Below are positions 40,684 through 50,244 of a stretch of 64,000 bases of DNA, piece after piece. The first letter of the stretch is position 1, and each line of letters starts with the position of its first letter. The notes under the pieces were generated by a model that worked only from the letters and a program-made list of their open reading frames with translations, did no database searches and was not told the origin of the DNA. The stretch comes from Sphingobacterium olei. GTDB lineage: Bacteria; Bacteroidota; Bacteroidia; Sphingobacteriales; Sphingobacteriaceae. The DNA is taken from contig NZ_SUME01000001.1 in NCBI RefSeq assembly GCF_005048855.1, positions 682,001-746,000 of the forward strand, written 5' to 3'. A program made the position numbers and the translations under genes.

Positions 40684-41048
40684 ACCTGTGTTTAAATTCG
40701 TCCCGGTCAGTTTACCTCGAAGTAATTGATTGTGTCGATCAACCTAAGAACAAATTAAGCAAAAAAATAATCAATGGAAGAATTAATTGAACAGATTATG
40801 ACTGGAATATTTGAGGTTTTATAATCAGCTTGTAATCTTCCCGTAGCTTTTTTTTAGGAAAGATTACAAATTGAATTCCTATTTAGATCTAAATAATGTT
40901 TTTGCAAAACTCAATTATTAAAGGTGGAACAATTGTGATTTTAAAAATAATGTGTTTGATAAACAGTTTGTTAGGTTTTTTTCTAAAAAAGAACTCAATG
41001 GACTTTAGTTTTGATTCGTATTACTTGTATATAAAGCCTGTATTAACT
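40684..41048. other. divergent sigma/anti-sigma intergenic region
   Basis: About 365 bp between the ECF sigma gene (minus) and the chosen fecR start (plus). It is AT-rich and must hold both promoters. An open frame running through 40896-41048 into fecR is unlikely to be translated, because its sequence is not FecR-like. No hairpin or repeat stands out. Confidence 0.5.
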
Positions 41049-42281
41049 ATGGATGAATTAAACGATCTCTTCAAAAGATATATCAACAACGAATGTACGA
41101 AAGAGGAAATCAAATATTTGATGAAGTCATTTGATATATCTGATAACCAGATAGAGCTAAAACGGGCTATTAACGAACATTTAAGAAGTCAGCATCAGGG
41201 CGACGAATTGACAGGGGTTGATGAACGTATTCTCCATGTATATCAGAATTTAAAAGATAGGATTACCGAAGAGGGGGAGGAAAAACGTGTCCTGGTTGTC
41301 AAATGGTCAAAGGTTTTTTCGGCTGCTGCTGCCATTTTAATAATTCTCGGAGGATCGTATTTTTTTATGGTTTCAGATATAAATCAGTCTCTTGTGGATA
41401 TTGCAGAGGTAGCTAAACCGAAAGTGATCGAACCGGGTGGTAATAAAGCGATACTTACGCTAGCTGATGGCACTCAGGTCGTACTTGAACAGGCTGCAAA
41501 TGGATTTATTTCTGGAACGGGGGGAGTAATTAGTAAAACTGCAGATGGTATAATAGAAATAGGAAATATGGAAGCTGCGGAAAACACCATACAGATATTG
41601 ACATTGGAAACACCAAGGGGAGGACAGTATCAACTCAACCTGCCAGATGGAACAAAAGCATGGCTAAATTCGGCATCTTCTATCAGCTTCCCTTCGTCGT
41701 TTGTCGGCGATGAACGAAAGGTGGAAATTACAGGTGAGGTCTATTTTGAAGTGGCCAGTCAAAAAGAAGCTCCGATGAATGCACAGTCTCAAAAATTCGT
41801 TCCTTTCATCGTTAAAGTACCTTCTAAAGGAGATAAGTATGGACAAGAGATCAAAGTACTCGGTACCCATTTTAATGTAAATTCATACCCAGAAGAGGGC
41901 GATTACACAACAACATTGATAGAAGGTTCCGTAAGAGTGAGTAGTGTGAATGCCACCGGCAAGCTGATCGACTCTAAGTTGCTCAGTCCCGGCCAACAAT
42001 CAAAGGTTGGCAGCGATATAAGGGTATCAAAAGTGGATGTTCAACAACAGGTCGCATGGAAAGACGACTTAATCTCTTTTGTGGACGCCGATATCGAAAG
42101 TATTATGCGACAGGTGGCGAGATGGTATAATGTGGAGGTCGAATATTCAACGCTGTTGCCTCCAAGAATATTTACAGGAAAAATATCCAGAAGTTCAAAC
42201 CTAAATCAGCTTCTGGAGATCCTGGAAAAGAGCAATATCCATTTTGAAGTGAAAGGCAGAAAGATAACCGTTTTGCCTTAA
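41049..42281 (+). CDS. FecR-family anti-sigma factor
   Basis: About 410 residues from the ATG at 41049 (MDELNDLFKRYINNECTKEE), which starts the normal cytoplasmic sigma-binding part; an upstream ATG at 40896 gives 51 extra residues unlike the family. One membrane helix (VFSAAAAILIILGGSYFFMV) follows at about residue 95. The periplasmic FecR domain is at LPDGTKAWLNSASSISFP and GEVYFEVA, and the C-terminal DUF4974 domain at ESIMRQVARWYNVEVEYS and FTGKISRSSNLNQLLEIL. It transmits the signal from the STN domain of SusC to the sigma factor. SusC follows 193 bp downstream. Confidence 0.9.
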   Translation: MDELNDLFKRYINNECTKEEIKYLMKSFDISDNQIELKRAINEHLRSQHQGDELTGVDERILHVYQNLKDRITEEGEEKRVLVVKWSKVFSAAAAILIILGGSYFFMVSDINQSLVDIAEVAKPKVIEPGGNKAILTLADGTQVVLEQAANGFISGTGGVISKTADGIIEIGNMEAAENTIQILTLETPRGGQYQLNLPDGTKAWLNSASSISFPSSFVGDERKVEITGEVYFEVASQKEAPMNAQSQKFVPFIVKVPSKGDKYGQEIKVLGTHFNVNSYPEEGDYTTTLIEGSVRVSSVNATGKLIDSKLLSPGQQSKVGSDIRVSKVDVQQQVAWKDDLISFVDADIESIMRQVARWYNVEVEYSTLLPPRIFTGKISRSSNLNQLLEILEKSNIHFEVKGRKITVLP

Positions 42282-42364
42282 AATAGTTATTTACTAATGA
42301 ATAAGCTAACCAAATAAACTAAACAGAGATGAAACAGTACTACTAAAGATCAACTGATACAGAA

Positions 42365-42415
42365 AAAGCCGGTCTGCGCGAACATCCCGGCTTTACTCTG
42401 CTGTATGACGGCAGA
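42365..42415 (+). promoter_or_regulatory. SusC leader hairpins
   Basis: Two stem-loops lie in the 193-bp fecR-susC gap: AAAGCCGG (42365-42372) with CCGGCTTT (42387-42394), and TCTGC/GCAGA around 42397-42415. They are followed by an A/C-rich stretch before the susC ATG at 42475. The first may be a partial terminator that lowers expression of susC from the fecR promoter. Confidence 0.5.
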
Positions 42416-42474
42416 AATCTGGGCCCATGTAAAATTCTTAATCTTCTAAACAAACAACCCAAACATTCAAAAGT

Positions 42475-45400
42475 ATGAATTTTTTTGCAATTCGGGAGCT
42501 ACTTTATCCCGATCCTAAGCCAATTACTAAGATTTTTCTGATTATGAAATTGACAGTATTATTTTTGATAATCACCTGTTTACAGGTCAGTGCGACAGTG
42601 AACGCACAAAAAATTACATTATCAGAAAAAAACAGTTCGTTAAAAAAGGTCTTCAATAAGATAGAAACCCAGAGTGGGTATTATTTCTGGTATGAGAACG
42701 AAATGTTGATAGGTACCTCACCAGTGGATATCAACTTAAAAAATGCGACACTAAAAGAAACCCTTGAAGCTACTTTGAAAGGTCAGAACCTAACTTTTTC
42801 TATCGTCGATAAGACCATCGTATTGGAGAGGAAGAAGGTCCTGGCTGCCGTTTCTAGAGAGATTAAAGGTACAGTATCTGATACTACTGGTTATTTACCG
42901 GGCGTTTCTGTTGTCGTTAAGGGTAAGCCTGGTATTGGAACCACTACTGATGTTAATGGACAGTATATACTGGATGTACCTGATGAAGAAGATGTCTTGG
43001 TATTCTCAAGAGTTGGTTTTATTAGTCAGGAAGTTTCCGTTAAAGGAAAAAGTACAATTAATGTTACGTTGAAGGCATCTGATAACATCTTGGACGACGT
43101 TGTAGTTGTTGCTTTCGGCACACAAAAGCGCACGGACATGATTGGATCGGTTACCTCAATAACGCCTTCCGATTTGAAAGTACCTTCCAGCAATCTGACC
43201 ACTGCATTAGCCGGTAGAGCTGCTGGTGTAATCGCCTATCAGCGTAGTGGTGAGCCGGGAGCGGATAATGCCGACTTCTTTGTACGTGGGGTTACTACTT
43301 TCGGTTATAAAACCACTCCATTGATATTAATTGATGGGGTAGAGCTTAGTACCACCGACCTCGCGCGTTTGCAGCCGGATGATATTGCGAGCTTTTCCAT
43401 CATGAAAGATGCCACCTCTACGGCTCTTTATGGTGCGCGAGGTGCCAATGGGGTGATTTTAGTAACGACCAAACAGGGAGCAGTAGGCAGAGCCAGTTTG
43501 TCGCTTCGTCTGGAAAACTCGATATCCGCACCTACCCAAAATATCGAACTGGCGGATCCAATCACATACATGAAAATGGCAAATGAGTCCATCTTGACCC
43601 GTGACCCTTTGGGCCAAACGCTTTACTCTGATGATAAGATAGAGAACACCGTGAATGGTGCAAACCCTTATATATACCCCGCAAATGACTGGCGCGAAAT
43701 CATGTTTAAAGACTACACGAACAATCAGCGTGTCAACCTGAACGTCAGTGGCGGCGGTGGCGTGGCCCGCTATTTTGTATCCGGATCTTTCAATAGAGAC
43801 AATGGGATTATGAAAGTGGACCGTAGGAACAACTTCAACAACAATATCGATTTAAAAAGTTATTCCTTGCGATCGAACATTACGATCGACCTGACCAAAA
43901 CCACAGAGATGTTGGTGCGATTGAGTGGCACGTTTGACGATTATGTCGGTCCCATTGACGGAGGAGCAGACATGTACCGTAAAGTCATGCGTTCCAATCC
44001 GGTGCTTTTCCCTGCATACTATCCTATGGATGACGACCATCAATATGTCAAGCACATCATGTTTGGTAATTTTCGCAAGGGTGACGTAGCCGGCTACATC
44101 AATCCGTATGCAGACATGACCAAAGGATACAAAGACTATCAAAGATCGCTAATGCTTGCTCAATTGGAGCTCAAACAAGATCTAAAAGCATTTACCGAGG
44201 GGCTTTCCTTTCGGGTGATGATGAACACCAACCGCTCTTCCTATTTTGGCATAAGCCGGTTTTATAACCCTTTCTTTTATGAGCTGAGTGCCTATGACCG
44301 CATTGCAGATCAGTATAGTATCAAACCGATCAATGAAAATACCGCAACGGAATACCTAGGTTATCGCGAAGATAATCGCGACATCAGTTCCGTATTCTAT
44401 ATGGAGTCGATGTTAAACTACAACCGTACATTTGGCAATAAACACAACCTAAGTGGTTTACTCGTGTATATCATGCGCAGCAACTCCAACGCAAATGCTG
44501 CCGATTTGCAACTCTCTTTACCTTTCCGCAACTTAGGTTTGTCGGGCCGCACTACATATGCCTATGACAATCGCTATTTTGCAGAGTTTAACTTTGGGTA
44601 CAACGGTTCCGAGCGTTTTCATGAAAGCAAGCGATTCGGCTTTTTTCCTTCCTTCGGCGTGGCTTGGAGTGTTAGCAACGAGAAGTTTTTTGAACCTTTA
44701 AAGAATACATTTACGAACCTCCGGTTGCGTGCCACTTATGGGTTGATCGGAAACGATGCGATTGGATCCCCTCAAGACCGGTTTTTCTACCTGTCTAACG
44801 TCAATATGAATAACGAGGACCGTGCTGCTATTTTTGGCAATGGTGTCACCAATCACCGCCTTCCCGGTGTATCTCTTTCCCGCTATGCCAACAGTGATAT
44901 CACTTGGGAAACGGCCGCAAAACGCAATATAGCCCTCGAATTGGGTCTCTTCAACAAAGTAAATATCATCGCCGAATATTTTGAGGAATACCGGAAAAAC
45001 ATCTTGATGACCCGAGCCTCTATACCCACGACCATGGGTTTTGCGGCACCGATTATGGCCAATGTGGGTGAAGCGTCTGGAAGAGGGGTCGATGCCTCCG
45101 TAGACTATTCTCATTCCTTTGCCAACGGATTGTGGTTATCCGCTAGGGGTAACTTTACCTATGCCACGGGGCGTTATGAGGTGTACGAAGAACCCCAATA
45201 CCTCGAATCTTACCGTTACCGCGCCGGTCAGCAGATTTCTCAACAGTACGGATATATTGCAGAACGTTTATTTACGGATGACGCCGAGGCGGAGAATTCG
45301 CCGAAACAAAACTTTGGTGAATATGGTGGGGGTGACATTAAATACCTGGATGTGAATAACGATGGGCAGATCACGTCTGCAGATATGGTTCCCATCGGAA

Positions 45401-45888
45401 ATCCCACTACACCGCAGATTGTTTATGGGTTTGGTTTTTCAGCCGGATTCAAAGGATTTGATGCCTCTGCTTTTTTCCAGGGTTTGGCCAATGAGTCTTT
45501 TTGGATAGATGCAGCAGCAACTTCTCCCTTCAACAATGAAACACAAGTAATGAAGGCTTATGCAGATAGCTATTGGTCAGAAGACAAACGCGACATCTAC
45601 GCATTATGGCCACGGTTGAGCCCAAATATCAACAACAATAACAATCAACGAAGCACTTGGTTTATGCGTGATGGATCTTTTCTTAGGCTCAAGCAGGTCG
45701 AAGTGGGCTATACACTTCCCGAAAAGTGGAGTACACGTCTATATATGAGCAATCTACGCATTTATGTCAACGGAACAAACCTCCTGAACCTGAGTAGCTT
45801 TGATTTATGGGATCCCGAGATGGGTGGAAATGGATTGGGCTATCCCCTCCAGCGTGTGTTTAATTTCGGTCTCAACATGAAGTTTTAA
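42475..45888 (+). CDS. susC: SusC-type TonB-dependent receptor with STN domain
   Basis: A 1137-residue outer-membrane transporter. After the signal segment (KLTVLFLIITCLQVSATVNA) it has an STN signalling domain (about residues 48-110: SSLKKVFNKIETQSGYYFWY), a carboxypeptidase-regulatory-like domain (about 125-205), a plug with the SusC signature ALYGARGANGVILVTTK, and a beta-barrel ending GFNLMKF-like in FGLNMKF. STN domains contact FecR, so this receptor both imports the glycan and triggers the sigma factor. SusD follows 31 bp later. Length and domains are normal for the family. Confidence 0.94.
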   Translation: MNFFAIRELLYPDPKPITKIFLIMKLTVLFLIITCLQVSATVNAQKITLSEKNSSLKKVFNKIETQSGYYFWYENEMLIGTSPVDINLKNATLKETLEATLKGQNLTFSIVDKTIVLERKKVLAAVSREIKGTVSDTTGYLPGVSVVVKGKPGIGTTTDVNGQYILDVPDEEDVLVFSRVGFISQEVSVKGKSTINVTLKASDNILDDVVVVAFGTQKRTDMIGSVTSITPSDLKVPSSNLTTALAGRAAGVIAYQRSGEPGADNADFFVRGVTTFGYKTTPLILIDGVELSTTDLARLQPDDIASFSIMKDATSTALYGARGANGVILVTTKQGAVGRASLSLRLENSISAPTQNIELADPITYMKMANESILTRDPLGQTLYSDDKIENTVNGANPYIYPANDWREIMFKDYTNNQRVNLNVSGGGGVARYFVSGSFNRDNGIMKVDRRNNFNNNIDLKSYSLRSNITIDLTKTTEMLVRLSGTFDDYVGPIDGGADMYRKVMRSNPVLFPAYYPMDDDHQYVKHIMFGNFRKGDVAGYINPYADMTKGYKDYQRSLMLAQLELKQDLKAFTEGLSFRVMMNTNRSSYFGISRFYNPFFYELSAYDRIADQYSIKPINENTATEYLGYREDNRDISSVFYMESMLNYNRTFGNKHNLSGLLVYIMRSNSNANAADLQLSLPFRNLGLSGRTTYAYDNRYFAEFNFGYNGSERFHESKRFGFFPSFGVAWSVSNEKFFEPLKNTFTNLRLRATYGLIGNDAIGSPQDRFFYLSNVNMNNEDRAAIFGNGVTNHRLPGVSLSRYANSDITWETAAKRNIALELGLFNKVNIIAEYFEEYRKNILMTRASIPTTMGFAAPIMANVGEASGRGVDASVDYSHSFANGLWLSARGNFTYATGRYEVYEEPQYLESYRYRAGQQISQQYGYIAERLFTDDAEAENSPKQNFGEYGGGDIKYLDVNNDGQITSADMVPIGNPTTPQIVYGFGFSAGFKGFDASAFFQGLANESFWIDAAATSPFNNETQVMKAYADSYWSEDKRDIYALWPRLSPNINNNNNQRSTWFMRDGSFLRLKQVEVGYTLPEKWSTRLYMSNLRIYVNGTNLLNLSSFDLWDPEMGGNGLGYPLQRVFNFGLNMKF

Positions 45889-45919
45889 TGTTCAGTAAAT
45901 CAATAAAAAAAGTATTCTG

Positions 45920-47818
45920 ATGAAAAAGTACATTATATCGATAATAAATTCATTTTTGCTGCTTACACTTCTTTTAGGCTGCCAGAAATACCTCGACGTA
46001 GTACCCGACAACGTGGCTACGATAGACAATGCGTTTGCGATGCGGGCACAGGCCGAAAAGTTCCTTTACACCTGTTACTCTTACATGCCCAGAGATGCCA
46101 ATGGTCATGAAAACCCCGCTTTTAGTGGTGCAGATGAAATTTGGCGTAGACCAAACAGTGCAGGTGAGATGTGGAACATTGCCCGCGGGATGCAAAACAT
46201 TGTAAACCCTTTCGGAAACGGTTACTGGAATAATATGTTCCGTGCGCTGCGAGACTGCAACATTTTTTTGGAAAACATCAATCGTGTTCCGGATATAGAA
46301 GAATCCGAGCGTAACCGCTGGATTGCAGAAGTTAAAGTACTCAAAGCGTATTATCATTTTTACCTCGTACGGATGTATGGTCCGATACCGATGGTAAAAG
46401 TGAACCTACCCATAGACGCTACCACGGAAATGGTTCGTGTACACAGAGATCCTGTGGATTCGTGCTTCAATTATATGGTTCAACTTTTGGACGAGGCGGC
46501 AATTGACAATAATCTTCCTGACGAGATTGTAGATCCATCCCGATATGGACGCATTACGACGCCGATTGCGCTCTCCTTAAAAGCAAAAATTTTGGTAACC
46601 GCTGCCAGCCCGCTTTTCAATGGCAATACCGATCAGGCGGCCTTACGCAACTTGGATGGAACACAATTATTCAATCAGGAGGTATCGCTTAAAAAATGGC
46701 AAGATGCAGCCGAAGCTTGTCGCGAAGCCATAGAAATAAGCGAAGCCAACGGAATAGAGCTGTATTATTTCCAGGGCAATGTCGCCCAAGGTACATTATC
46801 AGATACCATACGTACGCAACTAAGCATTCGCAACAGTCTCGCCCAACGGTGGAATGGCGAAGTGATTTGGGCAAATACACAAAGTCAATCCGATGCACTG
46901 CAGCTTCTGGCGAATATCGGTGGATTAAACCCCGCTTATGGAGACAACGTATCCTCTAGTCAAGCCTTAGGCCCACCGCTGAAAATCGTCGAAATGTTTT
47001 ACAGCAAGAACGGTGTGCCGATCAACGAAGACAAGTCCTGGGATTATGCCGGTCGCTACGGACTCAAAAGAGCAACAGAAAAAGACAAACTGTATGTTCG
47101 GACAAGTTATACGACAGCAAACTTACACTTTGACAGAGAGCCGAGATTTTATGCCGATTTGGCATTCGACGGAGGAGTATGGTATGGTCAAGGAAGGTAT
47201 GACGACAAAAAACCAGATGATTTGTTCTATTTGATGGCTAAAAGCAAACAGCTTCATGGTCAGGGCGATCCAACTTTTGGTATTGTTACGGGATATCTGA
47301 TCAAGAAAATCATCCATTACCAAAATGTAGAGGGGCATGTCAGAGAGTATTCTGTAAATCCCTACCCTTGGCCGATCATCAGACTTGCCGACCTGTACTT
47401 GATGTACGCTGAAGCATTGAATGAAGCCGAGGGACCAGTAGCCGATGTCTTTACATATGTCGACCGTGTACGCGAACGCGCTGGCCTCCTGCCCGTGGCA
47501 GAGTCATGGGATACGCATTCGACACGTCCAGATAAGTATACAACTATCAACGGCATGCGCGAAATCATACAACAAGAACGGATGATTGAACTGGCGTTCG
47601 AAGGCCACCGATTTTGGGATCTTCGCCGTTGGAAACTCGCTGTACAAACGCTGAATGCACCGATCAGGAGCTGGGATCTCATTCAGGAAAGTGCCGAAGC
47701 CTATTATCGTCCGAAAGTGATTTGGAACCAGACCTTCAGCAACCGGGATTACTTCTGGCCAATTTCCGAAAATAACGTTACTGTAAACCCCAATCTGGTC
47801 CAAAATTTAGGATGGTAA
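45920..47818 (+). CDS. susD: SusD/RagB glycan-binding lipoprotein
   Basis: A 632-residue surface lipoprotein (LLLTLLLGCQKYLDVVPDN, Cys at about residue 21). The SusD features are present: N-terminal EKFLYTCYSYM, the TPR-like helices (RWIAEVKVLKAYYHFYLVRM with YGPIP) and the C-terminal VRERAGL, EIIQQERMIELAFEGHRFWD LRRW ending. It caps the SusC barrel and binds oligosaccharides. At 632 residues it is rather longer than the 500-550 of many SusD proteins, so it may hold a larger ligand. Part of the PUL operon. Confidence 0.93.
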   Translation: MKKYIISIINSFLLLTLLLGCQKYLDVVPDNVATIDNAFAMRAQAEKFLYTCYSYMPRDANGHENPAFSGADEIWRRPNSAGEMWNIARGMQNIVNPFGNGYWNNMFRALRDCNIFLENINRVPDIEESERNRWIAEVKVLKAYYHFYLVRMYGPIPMVKVNLPIDATTEMVRVHRDPVDSCFNYMVQLLDEAAIDNNLPDEIVDPSRYGRITTPIALSLKAKILVTAASPLFNGNTDQAALRNLDGTQLFNQEVSLKKWQDAAEACREAIEISEANGIELYYFQGNVAQGTLSDTIRTQLSIRNSLAQRWNGEVIWANTQSQSDALQLLANIGGLNPAYGDNVSSSQALGPPLKIVEMFYSKNGVPINEDKSWDYAGRYGLKRATEKDKLYVRTSYTTANLHFDREPRFYADLAFDGGVWYGQGRYDDKKPDDLFYLMAKSKQLHGQGDPTFGIVTGYLIKKIIHYQNVEGHVREYSVNPYPWPIIRLADLYLMYAEALNEAEGPVADVFTYVDRVRERAGLLPVAESWDTHSTRPDKYTTINGMREIIQQERMIELAFEGHRFWDLRRWKLAVQTLNAPIRSWDLIQESAEAYYRPKVIWNQTFSNRDYFWPISENNVTVNPNLVQNLGW

Positions 47819-47846
47819 ATTTGAACAGATTTAAATATTAAGCACG

Positions 47847-49028
47847 ATGAAAAGAACATATTATTTACTCCTATCGATATGCCTACTCGCTGTAACATTT
47901 GGTTGCGAAAAGGAGGGCAGACTCGATCATATCGACCCGAATGCTCCGGCACCACAACAGATCAGCAACGTCCGGGTGACTGAGCTGCCCGGTGCAGCGG
48001 TATTAAAATACGATACACCCGCTGACCCGAATTTCTCCTATGTCAAAGCGGTGTATGAAATACAGCCGGGCGTATTTCGCGAAGGCAAATCCTCGATGTA
48101 TATCGATACGCTCGAATTGGTGGGCTTCGGCGATGTACGTACGTACAACGTGAAGCTCTACAGTGTAGGCAAAAACGAAAAAGCATCCGATCCGCTTGTC
48201 ATCCGTGTCACACCCAAATCTCCGCCTGTAAAAGAAGTGTTTAAAGACCTTACCTTGGAAAATACATTCGGAGGTATTAAGGTGAGCTTCACAAACGAAT
48301 CACAGGCCAAGCTTTCTATTGTGGTCATGGTTGACAGTACCGGACAAAACACTTGGGCTCCTGTTACGACCTTTTATACAGGAGCACTCGAGGGGAGCTT
48401 CTCGGCACGTGGATATAAACCAGAAGAAAAACGTTTCGCTGTTTTTGTACGCGACCGCTGGAACAACAAGTCCGATACCCTCATCAAGCCGCTCACCCCT
48501 ATGTTTGAGGAATTGATTCCGAAACCATGGAGTGCATTACGTTTGCCAGGAGACACTTACGATTACGTCGAGTCCTTTTCCGTTGAAAAACTTTGGGACA
48601 ATAACTTAGCGCAAAACGCCGGTATTTTTGCTACAACCGGAACTGCTCCTATCCCACAATGGCAAACCATTGACTTAGGTAAACCAGTTGTACTTAGTCG
48701 CATGAAATCCTTCCAACGGCAAGGCTACGAATACTCAGGCGCTGCAGTGCGTTCTTTTGAGATCTGGGGAAGCAATAACCCTGCACCAGATGGCAGTTGG
48801 GATAGCTGGCAGTTGATGGGAACATTCAATTCATTTAAGCCATCAGGTCAACCGAGCCCCATCGTCACACCAGAGGACAGACAGTATGCTTCCTTTGCAG
48901 GGGAAGATTTTGACTTTGATCTGATGCCTGCCGTACGGTATATCCGCTATAAAACCACGGCGACTTATGGTAGTGCCGGACAAGTCGTGATTGCAGAGCT
49001 CAGTTTCTGGGGACAGATCGTAAATTAA
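47847..49028 (+). CDS. DUF4959/DUF5126/DUF5000 surface lipoprotein
   Basis: A 393-residue lipoprotein (LLAVTFGCEKEGRLDHID). The layout fits the Bacteroidota family with DUF4959 (about 25-130: QQISNVRVTELPGAAVLKYD), DUF5126 (about 130-235) and DUF5000, a discoidin-like C-terminal domain (about 240-393: LWDNNLAQNAGIFATTG, WQTIDLGKPVVLSRMKSFQR, YIRYKTTATYGSAGQVVIAE). It always sits next to susCD and is thought to bind glycan on the cell surface. No catalytic residues are evident. Confidence 0.88.
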   Translation: MKRTYYLLLSICLLAVTFGCEKEGRLDHIDPNAPAPQQISNVRVTELPGAAVLKYDTPADPNFSYVKAVYEIQPGVFREGKSSMYIDTLELVGFGDVRTYNVKLYSVGKNEKASDPLVIRVTPKSPPVKEVFKDLTLENTFGGIKVSFTNESQAKLSIVVMVDSTGQNTWAPVTTFYTGALEGSFSARGYKPEEKRFAVFVRDRWNNKSDTLIKPLTPMFEELIPKPWSALRLPGDTYDYVESFSVEKLWDNNLAQNAGIFATTGTAPIPQWQTIDLGKPVVLSRMKSFQRQGYEYSGAAVRSFEIWGSNNPAPDGSWDSWQLMGTFNSFKPSGQPSPIVTPEDRQYASFAGEDFDFDLMPAVRYIRYKTTATYGSAGQVVIAELSFWGQIVN

Positions 49029-49056
49029 TCAGATGCTAACCGATAAATAACATAGG

Positions 49057-50190
49057 ATGAAAAAGAATATTCAAAAGTTCAAAACACTGATAGCAGTAGT
49101 TTTGCTATGTGGTTTTGCCGTGACAGCTTGTCGTAAGATGGATGTCACCTATAAGGACTTTATTGTACCGGGCGGTAAAACTTATCCCGGAAAGGCTACA
49201 GATGCCAAAGCCCACGGAGGAGACAACCGTATCAAGATTTCATGGCCTCGCGGCGTAGACCCTAACTTAAAAAGAGCGGCTATTTTCTGGAACAACAAAG
49301 CCGATTCAGTCGTCTTTGACATACCCGCTACCGGAGAGGAGATCAGTTATATCCTTACCAATATGCCCGAGAAAATCTATTCCTTCATCATCAGGACATA
49401 CGATGATAAAGGCAATGTTTCCGTGCCAGTGGAGGTAAACGGCACGGTCTATGGTGCAAATTACCAATCCTCCATTTTGAACCGGTTTGTGGCTTCGGCA
49501 CAATACGGTGCCAATCAGGATGTCAATATAGCTTGGGGACCAGCGGATAAAGCATCTGGACTATACGCTACGGAAGTGGTCTATACGAATAATGCCGGTG
49601 AAGAGATCAGCAAGTGGTTTAATGCATCGGAGACGAGATCTGTCATCAGTGATTATAAAGAAGATACAAATTTTAAAATCAGAAGCGCCTATTTGCCAGA
49701 CACATTGGCCATTGATACGTTTTATACGCCTTATGAAGAAAAGGTGGTAGATAAGATGCGGAAATTTGAAAAAGCCGCATGGACGGTGACGGCCGACTCG
49801 AGAGAGGAAAGAGACGATCCAACTGCGAGTCTATATACACCAGCAAAAGCCATTGATGACAATATCAATACTTTCTGGCATACACCTTGGACCGTATACA
49901 CACCATTCCCACACTGGTTGGCAGTCGACATGAAGCAGACCTTTACTGTCGGTTATGTTGAATTGACCTGTAGACAAAACAACGTAAAAGGCATCACGGA
50001 ATTCATGATCCAAGGCAGTATGGACGGCACCACTTGGACGACCTACAATACGTACAACCTCATACAGCAGAATGCAACTCAACGATTCGAAGTGAGTGGT
50101 CAGCCACAAATAAGGCACATCCGAATCTTTGCGACAAAAGGTGTGGAAGATCCTACTCACCTCGCCGAGTTTTCGGTATTTGGATATTAA
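49057..50190 (+). CDS. DUF4998 plus discoidin (F5/8C) lipoprotein
   Basis: A 377-residue lipoprotein (VVLLCGFAVTACRKMD). Residues about 35-225 form a DUF4998-type module (DAKAHGGDNRIKISWPRG, AIFWNNKADSVVFDI, SVISDYKEDTNFKIRSAYLP, IDTFYTP) shared with the next two proteins. The C-terminal part is a discoidin-type carbohydrate-binding domain (IDDNINTFWHTPWTVYTPFP, HWLAVDMKQTFTVGYVELTC, IRIFATKG). It probably binds glycan at the surface. Confidence 0.87.
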   Translation: MKKNIQKFKTLIAVVLLCGFAVTACRKMDVTYKDFIVPGGKTYPGKATDAKAHGGDNRIKISWPRGVDPNLKRAAIFWNNKADSVVFDIPATGEEISYILTNMPEKIYSFIIRTYDDKGNVSVPVEVNGTVYGANYQSSILNRFVASAQYGANQDVNIAWGPADKASGLYATEVVYTNNAGEEISKWFNASETRSVISDYKEDTNFKIRSAYLPDTLAIDTFYTPYEEKVVDKMRKFEKAAWTVTADSREERDDPTASLYTPAKAIDDNINTFWHTPWTVYTPFPHWLAVDMKQTFTVGYVELTCRQNNVKGITEFMIQGSMDGTTWTTYNTYNLIQQNATQRFEVSGQPQIRHIRIFATKGVEDPTHLAEFSVFGY

Positions 50191-50200
50191 GTTTAATTGC

Positions 50201-50224
50201 GTGCGGTACCGCAAGGTGCCGCAC
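50201..50224 (+). terminator. 10-bp hairpin with GCAA tetraloop
   Basis: GTGCGGTACC-GCAA-GGTGCCGCAC pairs over ten positions (one G-T) with a GNRA loop, between two PUL lipoprotein genes. The following TTAATTTAATT is only weakly T-rich, so it may stabilise mRNA ends or lower downstream expression rather than end all transcripts. Confidence 0.5.
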
Positions 50225-50244
50225 TTAATTTAATTGTAAAAAAC

